Source of the DNA: Actinacidiphila sp. DG2A-62
Lineage (GTDB): Bacteria > Actinomycetota > Actinomycetes > Streptomycetales > Streptomycetaceae
Direction: 5' to 3'
DNA: 64,000 nucleotides
Assembly: GCF_035825295.1 (NCBI RefSeq)
Contig: NZ_JAYMGI010000002.1
Location: forward strand, 2,024,001 to 2,088,000
The first letter of the stretch is position 1, and each line of letters starts with the position of its first letter. The position numbers and the translations under genes were made by a program. The notes below the pieces were generated by a model, which saw nothing but the letters and a program-made list of their open reading frames with translations, did not search any database and was not told the origin of the DNA. Below, in pieces: positions 1-7,960 of the stretch.

Positions 1-111
1 CCGTCCCGGGAGGACGAGAACGGCCTCGCGCGCCCGTCCTCACGCGCCTGATTCCGGGAGCCGCCCCGGCCACGGCGCCGGAGCTGTCCGGGACCGTATC
101 CCCCTCCAGCG
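1..111. other. Upstream non-coding stretch
   Basis: The first bases read openly on the plus strand in frame 1 as far as a TGA at 49-51, so this could be the last 16 codons of a gene that begins outside the window. Seventeen codons are too few to assign a family. The remainder up to the operator-like repeats shows nothing I can name. Confidence 0.25.
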
Positions 112-128
112 GATTGCTGCAATACCCC

Positions 129-178
129 GCAACGCCTTGCAGAAAATTTCTTGCAGAGGCTTTCGCAACGTGTTGCAG
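129..178 (+). promoter_or_regulatory. Candidate LacI/MalR-type operator repeats ahead of the malE-like gene
   Basis: Two similar imperfect palindromes lie 36 bp apart: GCAACGCCTTGCAG at 129-142 and GCAACGTGTTGCAG at 165-178, with a further TTGCAG half-site between them. TTGC/GCAA half-sites are typical of LacI-family operators in Streptomyces maltose gene regions. The likely ligand is the LacI protein encoded at 5705-6844, whose helix-turn-helix is intact. The assignment is inference from sequence form and position. Confidence 0.55.
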
Positions 179-283
179 CCCTGTTAACGTCCGGTCCAGC
201 CCGAGCGAGGGGGCCGGACCGGGGACGGGGCGGCTGTCCACGGATCAGGGTGTTCGGGCACTTCCCTCATCAAGGAGTCAGGT

Positions 284-1582
284 ATGCGACGCGGCATATC
301 CGCCGTGGCGATGGCCGCGGCCATCGTCCTCGGGGTCACCGCCTGTGGCGGCGGCAGCGACAGCGGGAGCGGCAGCAAGGGCGGCGCGGCGAAGGACCCG
401 GCCGCGGTGTCGGGGACCATCACCTACTGGGACACCTCCGACGCCAAGAACGAGGCCCCCGCGTACCAGGCGCTGATCAAGGACTTCGAGGCGAAGTACC
501 CGAAGATCAAGGTGAACTACCAGAACGTGGACTTCACGACCGTGGAGCAGAAGTTCAAGGCCGCCGCGCAGAGCGGCAAGGGCGCGCCTGACGTCGTGCG
601 CACCGACGTGGGCCTGATCCCGGAGTACGCGTCGCTGCACTACATCGCGCCGCTGGACGGCACCGCCGCCCTCCAGGACACGCAGGACTTCGTGACCGGA
701 CCGCTCGACACCACGAAGTACGACGGCAAGACGTACGGCGTGCCGTCGGTCACCGACACCCTGGGCCTGCTCTACAACAAGGAGATCTTCGCCAAGGCGG
801 GCATCGCCCAGCCGCCGGCCACCTGGGACGAGCTGATCGCCGACTCCGCGACGATCAAGCAGAAGGTGCCGGGCGTCGCGGGCACGTACGTCAACCCGGA
901 CTCGTACTTCCTGTTCCCGCTGCTGTTCGGCGAGGGCGCGGACCTGGCCGACCCGGCGGCGAAGAAGATCACCATCAACTCCCCCGCGGCCGTCAAGGCG
1001 GTCACCGAGGCGAAGAAGATCTACGACACCTCCTCGCTGAAGGTCGACTTCGCCAGCGCGTACGACAACATGCAGACCTCCTTCAAGACCGGCAAGGTCG
1101 CCATGCTGATCCAGGGCCCGTGGTCGGTCGGCGACGACCTGACCGGCTCCGCCTTCAAGGGCAAGGAGTCCAACCTCGGGTACGCGCCGGTGCCAGGCTC
1201 CTCGGGCAAGGCGCTGGCCCCGACCGGCGGTCACGACCTGGCGGTGTACCAGGGCTCGCGCAACCTCGACGCGGCGTACCTGTTCACGCAGTTCATGACG
1301 TCCAGCAGCAGCCAGCAGCAGATCGCGCTGAAGAACGGCACCCTGCCCACCCGCACCTCCGCGTACACCCCCGAGGTGCTGAAGAACCCGACCATCGCCG
1401 GCTTCAAGCCGATCATGGACACCGCCCGGCCGCGCGTCGCGCTGCCGCAGGTCGGCAGCCTCTTCACGCCGCTGCAGCAGGAGTACATCAAGATCCTCCA
1501 GGGGCAGACCTCGGTCCGGTCCGGGCTGGACGCCGCCGCGAAGGACTTCGGCAAGCTGCTGCCCGGCTACACCGTCCAGTAG
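284..1582 (+). CDS. malE: Maltose-type ABC transporter solute-binding lipoprotein
   Basis: This 432-residue protein is the extracytoplasmic binding component of a carbohydrate ABC importer (CUT1, MalE type). A lipoprotein signal peptide ends at the lipobox VTAC, with Cys21 as the predicted lipidation site, followed by a Gly/Ser-rich spacer. The mature part contains typical family segments such as TITYWDT near the start, GLLYNKEIF mid-protein and a C-terminal LLPGY. The start is supported by AAGGAG six bases upstream. Two permease genes and an alpha-glucosidase follow, which points to maltose, maltodextrin or a related alpha-glucoside. The exact sugar cannot be read from the sequence. Confidence 0.9.
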   Translation: MRRGISAVAMAAAIVLGVTACGGGSDSGSGSKGGAAKDPAAVSGTITYWDTSDAKNEAPAYQALIKDFEAKYPKIKVNYQNVDFTTVEQKFKAAAQSGKGAPDVVRTDVGLIPEYASLHYIAPLDGTAALQDTQDFVTGPLDTTKYDGKTYGVPSVTDTLGLLYNKEIFAKAGIAQPPATWDELIADSATIKQKVPGVAGTYVNPDSYFLFPLLFGEGADLADPAAKKITINSPAAVKAVTEAKKIYDTSSLKVDFASAYDNMQTSFKTGKVAMLIQGPWSVGDDLTGSAFKGKESNLGYAPVPGSSGKALAPTGGHDLAVYQGSRNLDAAYLFTQFMTSSSSQQQIALKNGTLPTRTSAYTPEVLKNPTIAGFKPIMDTARPRVALPQVGSLFTPLQQEYIKILQGQTSVRSGLDAAAKDFGKLLPGYTVQ

Positions 1583-1589
1583 CCCGACC

Positions 1590-1617
1590 GGCGCGCGGCC
1601 CGGCCGGACCGCGCGCC
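1590..1617 (+). terminator. Hairpin in the malE-malF gap (attenuator candidate)
   Basis: GGCGCGCGG (1590-1598) and CCGCGCGCC (1609-1617) form a perfect 9-bp stem with a 10-base loop, beginning seven bases after the binding-protein stop codon. No T-run follows. In maltose operons such a structure commonly keeps the binding-protein message more abundant than the permease message; that role is inferred here. The second sugar cluster has a stronger hairpin at the same place. Confidence 0.5.
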
Positions 1618-1742
1618 CGCCGAACCCCGGACCGGCCGGCCGGAGTCCCGTGCGCCGAACGGGGGGCACGGGACCACGCGCCCGGCAGGCCGGTCCGGCC
1701 CTCGCCGCGGACGGACCCGAGGCGGACCGTCCGCGCGGCCGC

Positions 1743-1787
1743 GACGACAAGCCCGCCGACAACAAGCCCACCGACGACAAGCCCACC
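1743..1787 (+). repeat. Three 15-bp tandem repeats before malF
   Basis: Three near-identical 15-bp units of the form GACGACAAGCCCACC occur head to tail, directly followed by TGA. In that frame they spell Asp-Asp/Asn-Lys-Pro-Thr/Ala repeats, but I see no start codon with a ribosome site for a gene, so I treat them as an intergenic minisatellite. Confidence 0.6.
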
Positions 1788-1807
1788 TGATCAGAAGCCG
1801 AGGAGCG

Positions 1808-2800
1808 ATGACCACCGCCACCATGGACGACCGCACCCGGGACGCCGGCGCCGCGCCGCGCGCCCCGCGCGGTGCGTGGACGTCGGTCAAACGGTCGTGG
1901 GACAAGCACTGGTACGCGTGGGCGATGGTCGCCCCGGTGGTCATCGTGATCGGCGTGCTGGTGCTGTACCCGCTGTGCTACGGCCTGTACCTGTCCTTCA
2001 CCAACGCCAACGAGCGCAACGTCGCCCAGAACATCGGGCCCGTCCACATCGGCGCCAGCTACCACTTCGTCGGCCTGCACAACTACGGGCAGATCCTCTC
2101 CGGCCGCGACGGCGACTTCTACCCGCGCCTGGAGTGGACGGTGGTCTGGACGGTGTCCTGCGTCGCGGTCACCTACGCCATCGGCCTGGCCATGGCGCTG
2201 CTGCTCAACCGGCCGATGCGGTTCCGGCTGTTCTACCGGCTCGCGCTGATCCTGCCGTGGGCGGTGCCCGCGTTCATCGGCGTGTTCGCCTGGCGGCTGA
2301 TGTTCAACTCGCAGTACGGCGTGTTCAACGACATCATCACCAAGGTGGGGCTGCCGGCCCAGGACTGGCTGGGCACGCCGACCGCGCAGAAGGTCGCGGT
2401 GGTCCTGGTCAACATCTGGTGTGGCGTGCCGTTCATGATGGTCGCCCTGCTCGGCGGCCTGCAGGCGATCCCCGGCGAGCTGTACGAGGCCGCGGAGATG
2501 GACGGCGCGAGCCCGTTGCAGCGCTTCGCCAATGTGACGGTGCCGGGGCTGCGTCCGGTGACCAACACGGTGATCCTGCTGTCGACCGTGTGGACGTTCA
2601 ACATGTTCCCGATCATCTACCTGCTGCTCGGCAACAACACCACCGGCGACACCGACATCCTCGTCACGCACGCCTACGAGCTGGCCTTCTCCGGCGGGGC
2701 CGCCGACTACGCCGGCTCGGCGACCTACGGGATCGTCATCCTGCTGATCCTCGTGGCCTTCTCCACCTTCTACCGCCGACAGCTGAAGCCGCAGGACTAG
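1808..2800 (+). CDS. malF: Sugar ABC transporter permease (MalF-like)
   Basis: This 330-residue membrane protein is one of the two permease subunits of the importer. Hydrophobic segments begin near residue 40 (AMVAPVVIVIGVLVLYPLCY), and about six membrane spans are visible. The cytoplasmic EAA loop that docks the ATPase reads EAAEMDGASPLQRFANVTVP at about residues 236-255. GAGGAG lies just upstream of the ATG. It stops 11 bases before the next permease gene, which indicates one transcript. No ATPase gene is present in the cluster; Streptomyces importers of this class usually share the ATPase MsiK, encoded elsewhere. Confidence 0.92.
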   Translation: MTTATMDDRTRDAGAAPRAPRGAWTSVKRSWDKHWYAWAMVAPVVIVIGVLVLYPLCYGLYLSFTNANERNVAQNIGPVHIGASYHFVGLHNYGQILSGRDGDFYPRLEWTVVWTVSCVAVTYAIGLAMALLLNRPMRFRLFYRLALILPWAVPAFIGVFAWRLMFNSQYGVFNDIITKVGLPAQDWLGTPTAQKVAVVLVNIWCGVPFMMVALLGGLQAIPGELYEAAEMDGASPLQRFANVTVPGLRPVTNTVILLSTVWTFNMFPIIYLLLGNNTTGDTDILVTHAYELAFSGGAADYAGSATYGIVILLILVAFSTFYRRQLKPQD

Positions 2801-2811
2801 GAGCCGCCGCC

Positions 2812-3717
2812 ATGAGCACCACCACCCACCGCGGCTCCGCCGCCGGCACCGCCGCCGCCACCGCCGCCCCCCGCTCCGGCCGGCCCCGCGGCCGCGGCCG
2901 GCGCGGCGTCGGCGCGTCGATCGCCCTGCACGCGACGCTGCTGGCCGCCAGCGCCGTCGCCGTCTTCCCGGTGCTGTGGATCGTCTTCATCTCGCTGGGT
3001 CCCAGCAGCGCGTGGCAGCAGCCGCACGAGGTGTTCAGCCACCTGGGCCTGGGCAACTACCGGTTCGTGCTGCTGCACAGCCACTTCCCGCGCTGGTTCC
3101 TCAACTCCGTGGTGGTGGCCGCCGCCACGACCGTCCTGGGCGTGCTCATCGCGGCCAGCGCCGGTTACGCGGTCTCCCGGATGCGCTTCCCCGGCCACCG
3201 CTCGCTGATGTGGACCTTCCTGATCACCCAGATGTTCCCGGTGGCCGTGCTGATCGTGCCGCTGTACAACCTGCTGGTCCGGCTGGACCTGCTGGACACC
3301 TACCTCGGCCTGGTGCTGGTCTACTGCACCATCTCGGTGCCGTTCTGCGCCTGGATGCTCAAGGGTTACTTCGACACCATCCCGCGCGAGATCGACGAGG
3401 CCGGGCGGGTCGACGGGCTCACCCCGTTCGGCACCTTCTGGCGGCTGATCATGCCGCTGGCCAAGCCGGGCCTGGCGGTCACCGCGTTCTACAGCTTCCT
3501 CACCGCCTGGGGCGAGGTCGCCTACTCCAACCAGTTCATGCGCGAGCCGCACGTCACCCTCGCGGTCGGCATCCGCACCTTCGCCTCCGACCAGCGCGCC
3601 GACTGGGGCAGCATGACCGCCGCGTCGGTGGTCATCGCGATACCCGCGGCCGTCGTCTTCATGCTCGTCCAGAAGCACCTGGTGACCGGTCTGACGGCCG
3701 GCGGCACCAAGGGCTGA
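2812..3717 (+). CDS. malG: Sugar ABC transporter permease (MalG-like)
   Basis: This 301-residue protein is the second permease subunit. A basic, Ala/Thr-rich N-terminus precedes about six membrane spans. The EAA-like loop reads DEAGRVDGLTPFGTFWRLIM, and the C-terminus KHLVTGLTAGGTKG is the usual MalG ending. The ATG at 2812 follows the malF stop by 11 bases with a GGAGCCG sequence between them. It would pair with the upstream permease to form the channel that receives sugar from the lipoprotein encoded at 284-1582. Confidence 0.92.
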   Translation: MSTTTHRGSAAGTAAATAAPRSGRPRGRGRRGVGASIALHATLLAASAVAVFPVLWIVFISLGPSSAWQQPHEVFSHLGLGNYRFVLLHSHFPRWFLNSVVVAAATTVLGVLIAASAGYAVSRMRFPGHRSLMWTFLITQMFPVAVLIVPLYNLLVRLDLLDTYLGLVLVYCTISVPFCAWMLKGYFDTIPREIDEAGRVDGLTPFGTFWRLIMPLAKPGLAVTAFYSFLTAWGEVAYSNQFMREPHVTLAVGIRTFASDQRADWGSMTAASVVIAIPAAVVFMLVQKHLVTGLTAGGTKG

Positions 3718-3744
3718 CCCTCCCCGAACTCTCAAAGGGAATCC

Positions 3745-5670
3745 ATGAGCCAGCACCTCGCCGACACGCCCAGCTCCGCCACCGACCCGGCGGCAGCCGA
3801 CGCAGCCGACGCCGCCGCGGGGCGCAGAGACTGGTGGCGGGACGCGGTCATCTACCAGGTGTACCCGCGCAGTTTCGCCGACGGCAACGGCGACGGCATG
3901 GGCGACCTGCCCGGCGTCACGGCCCGGCTGCCGTACCTGCGGGACCTCGGGGTGGACGCGGTGTGGCTGTCGCCGTTCTACGCCTCCCCGCAGGCCGACG
4001 CCGGCTACGACGTCGCCGACTACCGCGCGGTCGACCCGATGTTCGGCAGCCTGCCGGACGCCGACGACCTGGTGCGGGCGGCGCACGCGCTGGGCCTGCG
4101 GGTCATCGTGGACGTCGTGCCCAACCACTGCTCGGACCAGCACGAGTGGTTCCGGCAGGCGCTGCGCGAGGGCCCCGGCTCGGCGCTGCGGGACCGCTTC
4201 CACTTCCGTCCCGGCCGCGGGGCCGACGGCGAACTGCCGCCCAACGACTGGGAGTCCATCTTCGGCGGGCCGGCCTGGACGCGCACCGTCGACCCCGACG
4301 GCACGCCCGGCGAGTGGTACCTGCACCTGTTCGCGCCCGAGCAGCCGGACTTCAACTGGGAACACCCCGCGGTGCACGAGGAGTTCGCCTCGGTGCTGCG
4401 CTTCTGGCTGGACCTGGGCGTCGACGGCTTCCGCGTCGACGTCGCGCACGGCCTGGTCAAGGCCGAGGGGCTGCCCGACATCGGCCACAGCGAGCAACTG
4501 GCCCTGCTGGGCACGGCCGCGATGCCGTACTTCGACCAGGACGGCGTGCACGAGATCTACCGCGACTGGCGCGCCATCCTCGACGAGTACCCCGGCGAGC
4601 GGATCGCCGTCGCCGAGGCGTGGACGCCGACCATCGAGCGGGCCGCGCTGTACCTGCGCCCGGACGAGCTGCACCAGGCGTTCAACTTCGAGTACCTGTC
4701 GACGGGTTGGGACGCGGCCGAGCTGCGCGCGGTGATCGACCGGTCGCTGGCCGCGATGGGCGCGGTGGGCGCGCCCGCCACCTGGGTGCTGTCCAACCAC
4801 GACGTGACCCGGCACACCACGCGCTTCGCCAACCCCCCTGGCGGCGGCACCCAGTTGCGCACGCCGGGCGACCGCGCGCTGGGCCTGCGCAGGGCGCGCG
4901 CCGCGACGCTGCTGATGCTGGCGCTGCCCGGCTCGGCGTACCTGTACCAGGGCGAGGAGCTGGGCCTGCCGGACGTCACCGACCTGCCCGACGAGGTGCG
5001 GCAGGACCCGTCGTTCTTCCGCGCGGCCGGCCAGGACGGCTACCGCGACGGCTGCCGGGTGCCGATCCCGTGGTCGGGGACCGCCGCGCCGTACGGTTTC
5101 GGCCCGGTCGAGGGCGGCCCGAGCTGGCTGCCGCAGCCGCGCGAGTGGGCGGCGCTGAGCGTCGAGGCGCAGACCGGCGACCCGCAGTCCACGCTGGAGT
5201 TGTACCGCGCCGCGCTGCGGCTGCGCCGCGAACTGCCGGCGCTCGGCGCGGGGACCGCGGTGACGTGGCTGGACGCGCCGCAGGGCGTGCTGGCGTTCCG
5301 CAGGGACGCGGCGGACGGTACGGGCGAGGCCGCGGGCACGCGTGCGGGTGCCGGCACGGGTGCGGGTGCCGGCGCGGGGGCGGGCACGGACGCCGGTACA
5401 GGCACGGGTGCGGGCGCCGGCTCCGGTTCCGGTTCGGGCTCCGGCGGCTTCGTCTGCACGGTCAACACCACCGGCGCGCCCGTGACGTTGCCCGCGCCCG
5501 GCCGCGCGCTGCTGTCCAGCGGCCCCGCGCCGCGGCCGGCGGACGACGGCGCCGGCGCCGCCCCCGGCGCGGCCGGCGCGGCCGGCGAGAGCGCCGGCGC
5601 ACGCACCGGCGGCGATTCGGCCGCCCTTGTCACGATCGCCGCGGACACGGCAATTTGGTGGGCGATCTGA
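3745..5670 (+). CDS. aglA: GH13 alpha-glucosidase, probably cytoplasmic
   Basis: This 641-residue enzyme of the alpha-amylase family would hydrolyse imported alpha-glucosides. It has no signal peptide. The conserved GH13 regions are present: DVVPNH, GFRVDVAHG with nucleophile Asp232, VAEAW with acid/base Glu291, and LSNHDVTRH with Asp353. The catalytic part is followed by a C-terminal beta domain into which an unusual low-complexity Ala/Gly/Thr/Ser tract (about residues 525-570) is inserted, plus a second Ala/Gly-rich segment near the end. The paralogue at 39635-41326 lacks both inserts. It lies 27 bases after malG. The GH13_23/30-type oligo-alpha-glucosidase role is inferred from the neighbours. 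Confidence 0.88.
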   Translation: MSQHLADTPSSATDPAAADAADAAAGRRDWWRDAVIYQVYPRSFADGNGDGMGDLPGVTARLPYLRDLGVDAVWLSPFYASPQADAGYDVADYRAVDPMFGSLPDADDLVRAAHALGLRVIVDVVPNHCSDQHEWFRQALREGPGSALRDRFHFRPGRGADGELPPNDWESIFGGPAWTRTVDPDGTPGEWYLHLFAPEQPDFNWEHPAVHEEFASVLRFWLDLGVDGFRVDVAHGLVKAEGLPDIGHSEQLALLGTAAMPYFDQDGVHEIYRDWRAILDEYPGERIAVAEAWTPTIERAALYLRPDELHQAFNFEYLSTGWDAAELRAVIDRSLAAMGAVGAPATWVLSNHDVTRHTTRFANPPGGGTQLRTPGDRALGLRRARAATLLMLALPGSAYLYQGEELGLPDVTDLPDEVRQDPSFFRAAGQDGYRDGCRVPIPWSGTAAPYGFGPVEGGPSWLPQPREWAALSVEAQTGDPQSTLELYRAALRLRRELPALGAGTAVTWLDAPQGVLAFRRDAADGTGEAAGTRAGAGTGAGAGAGAGTDAGTGTGAGAGSGSGSGSGGFVCTVNTTGAPVTLPAPGRALLSSGPAPRPADDGAGAAPGAAGAAGESAGARTGGDSAALVTIAADTAIWWAI

Positions 5671-5704
5671 CGTGGTGGCGTTCCGTCCCCTAGGCTCCGT
5701 GGGT

Positions 5705-6844
5705 GTGACCGCACGGCTCGCTGACATCGCAGCCCAGGCGGGGGTCAGTGAGGCGACGGTCAGCCGGGTGCTCAACGGCAAGCCAGGGGTCTCCCCGGCC
5801 ACCCGCGAATCCGTCCTCGCCGCGCTCGACCTGCTCGGCTACGAGCGGCCGGTACGGCTGCGGCAGCGCAGCGCCGGGCTGGTCGGCCTGATCACCCCGG
5901 AGCTGCTCAACCCGATCTTCCCGGCCTTCGCCCAGATCATCGGGCAGGCGCTGACCCGGCAGGGCTACACCCCGGTGCTGGCCACCCAGACGCCCGGCGG
6001 CTCCACCGAGGACGAGCTGGTCGAGATGCTGGTCGAGCGCGGGGTGGCCGGCATCATCTTCGCCTCCGGCCTGCACGCCGACTCCACCGCCGACATGGAG
6101 CGCTACGCCCGCCTGCACGGCCAGGGCGTGCCGTTCGTGCTGATCAACGGCTTCTCGGAGAAGATCGACGCGCCCTTCGTGTCCCCGGACGACCGCGCGG
6201 CGGTGCGTCTGGCGGTCACCCACCTCGCGGCGCTCGGCCACCGCAGGATCGGCCTGGCGGTCGGCCAGCAGCGCTACGTCCCCGTGCAGCGCAAGATCGA
6301 GGGGTTCCTCGCCTCCATGGGCGACGTGCTGGGCATGCCGGAGGGCGAGGCCAGCACCCTCGTCCGGCACTCCCTGTACACGCTGGAGGGCGGCCAGGCC
6401 GCCGCCGCGGCGCTGATCGCCTCCGGCTGCACCGCGATCGTCTGCGCGTCCGACATGATGGCGCTGGGCGCGATCCGCGCCGCCCGCCAGGAGGGCCTGG
6501 CGGTGCCCGAGGACGTCTCGGTGGTCGGCTACGACGACTCGCCGCTGATCGCCTTCACCGACCCGCCGCTGACCACGATCCGGCAGCCGGTGGCCGCGAT
6601 GAGCCAGGCCGCGGTGAACGCGCTGCTGGAGGAGATAGGCGGCACCCCGGCCCCGCACAGCGAGTTCGTCTTCATGCCGGAGCTGGTGGTGCGGGGCTCC
6701 ACCGCGGCGGGCCCCGCCGACCGCGGGGAGGCGCCGGGCCAGCCGCAGGGCCGGACGCCCGGCCGGACGGCGGGCCGGACCGATCCCGCGCCGCCGCCCA
6801 CGGCCGGCCAGGGGCACGGGGTGTCCGGTTCCAGGGGGGTGTGA
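5705..6844 (+). CDS. LacI-family transcriptional regulator of the first sugar cluster
   Basis: This is a 379-residue sugar-responsive DNA-binding protein. The N-terminal helix-turn-helix reads ADIAAQAGVSEATVSRVLNG, followed by the hinge helix region and a periplasmic-binding-protein-like effector domain ending near VVRGST. I chose GTG at 5705 because it puts the helix-turn-helix five residues from the N-terminus, as in the family; GTG codons at 5672 and 5675 are alternatives. The C-terminal 35 residues are Arg/Gly/Pro-rich and outside the fold. The gene follows the alpha-glucosidase directly and probably represses the operon through the TTGC/GCAA sites at 129-178. Confidence 0.87.
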   Translation: MTARLADIAAQAGVSEATVSRVLNGKPGVSPATRESVLAALDLLGYERPVRLRQRSAGLVGLITPELLNPIFPAFAQIIGQALTRQGYTPVLATQTPGGSTEDELVEMLVERGVAGIIFASGLHADSTADMERYARLHGQGVPFVLINGFSEKIDAPFVSPDDRAAVRLAVTHLAALGHRRIGLAVGQQRYVPVQRKIEGFLASMGDVLGMPEGEASTLVRHSLYTLEGGQAAAAALIASGCTAIVCASDMMALGAIRAARQEGLAVPEDVSVVGYDDSPLIAFTDPPLTTIRQPVAAMSQAAVNALLEEIGGTPAPHSEFVFMPELVVRGSTAAGPADRGEAPGQPQGRTPGRTAGRTDPAPPPTAGQGHGVSGSRGV

Positions 6845-6880
6845 CTGCGAGGCAGACGGCATCTGGCAGACTGGTGTCCT

Positions 6881-7825
6881 ATGGGGGAACCTTCCGCTAA
6901 GACGACCAAGACGCTGAACGGCGGCGGCACCGACGCACCCCGCTCCGACCAGCGGGAATCCACGGAACCGTCCCCCGCCGCCGGTGCCACCGGCGTCACC
7001 GCTACGGCTCCGGCGCGCTCCTGGCTGGCCCGCCTGCGCACACCGCGCAGCCCGCGGCTGTGGGTCGAGATCGTCCTGATCGGCGTCAGTTACTACGCGT
7101 ACTCACTGGTCCGCAACGCGGTGCCGACCAAACGCCACCTCGCGATGCAGCACGCGGACTGGGTGTGGTCCTTCGAGCACCACGTCGGGCTCGCCGTGGA
7201 GCACTCGATCAACCACACGATGAACCAGGTCACCTGGCTGATCGTCGGGATGAACTACTACTACGCCACGCTGCACTTCATCATCACGATCGGTGTGCTG
7301 GTGTGGCTGTACATCTACCACCCCGGGCGCTACGGACCGGCCCGGCTGGTGCTGTTCGTCACCACCTGGCTGGCGCTGGTCGGCTTCTTCGCCTTCCCGC
7401 TCGCGCCGCCGCGGCTGATGGTGGGCGGCGGGTTCATCGACACGGTCGAGGTGCACCACACCTGGGGCTCGATGTCGCAGGGCGACCTGGCCGAGGTGTC
7501 CAACCCGTACGCGGCGATGCCGTCGATGCACATCGGCTGGTCGCTGTGGTGCGGCATCACCATCGCGACGCTGGCCAAGCCGCTGTGGGTGAAGATCCTC
7601 GGCGCGCTCTACCCGGTGCTCACGCTGACCGTGATCATCTCCACCGCCAACCACTTCTGGCTGGACGGCGTCGGCGGCGTGTTCTGCCTCGCGATCGGCT
7701 TCACGGTCGCCTACCTGATCTACGGCAAGTGGGTGTACCGCCTGCCGCGGGTGCCGGCGCGGGTGCCGGCGCGGGTGACGACGTCGCCCCCGGCGACGGC
7801 GGCGACGGCTTCCTCCCGGAAGTAG
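6881..7825 (+). CDS. PAP2-superfamily integral membrane protein
   Basis: This 314-residue protein has about six membrane spans and resembles the PAP2_3 / inositol phosphorylceramide synthase-like group of lipid phosphatases and phosphotransferases. The second family motif is visible as YAAMPSMHIGWSLWCG and the third as TANHFWLDGVGG, which supply the catalytic His and Asp. The first PAP2 motif is not classical. A hydrophilic Thr/Pro/Ala-rich N-terminus of about 50 residues precedes the first span. The protein would act on a phosphorylated lipid at the membrane; the substrate is unknown. A strong hairpin follows the stop codon. Confidence 0.8.
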   Translation: MGEPSAKTTKTLNGGGTDAPRSDQRESTEPSPAAGATGVTATAPARSWLARLRTPRSPRLWVEIVLIGVSYYAYSLVRNAVPTKRHLAMQHADWVWSFEHHVGLAVEHSINHTMNQVTWLIVGMNYYYATLHFIITIGVLVWLYIYHPGRYGPARLVLFVTTWLALVGFFAFPLAPPRLMVGGGFIDTVEVHHTWGSMSQGDLAEVSNPYAAMPSMHIGWSLWCGITIATLAKPLWVKILGALYPVLTLTVIISTANHFWLDGVGGVFCLAIGFTVAYLIYGKWVYRLPRVPARVPARVTTSPPATAATASSRK

Positions 7826-7844
7826 CTCCGCCCGACCGACGTTC

Positions 7845-7883
7845 CCGGCGCCCCGGGAGGCCGCGAGCCTCCCGGGGCGCCGG
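7845..7883. terminator. Bidirectional hairpin terminator between the PAP2 gene and glnE
   Basis: A perfect 17-bp stem (7845-7861 with 7867-7883, CCGGCGCCCCGGGAGGC and its complement) encloses a five-base loop, CGCGA. It sits between two convergent genes and can serve both strands. There is no T-run, as is usual in GC-rich actinomycetes. Confidence 0.75.
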
Positions 7884-7960
7884 CGTGTGCGGGGGGCGCC
7901 GCACCGGCGGGTGCGCGGGCGTGCCGCGCCCGACCCCGGGCCGGTCGTGGTGGAAGCGGC

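Noticed and set aside
1743..1790. Short gene encoding Asp-Lys-Pro-Thr repeats ending in TGA
   Set aside because: No start codon with a ribosome site and no upstream coding pattern in that frame.
2797..5802. Very long open frames on the strand opposite real genes (for example 1001 codons here)
   Set aside because: High GC makes antisense frames open. Their translations are Arg/Ala/Gly-rich with no domain, and the opposite strand encodes clear enzymes with catalytic motifs.
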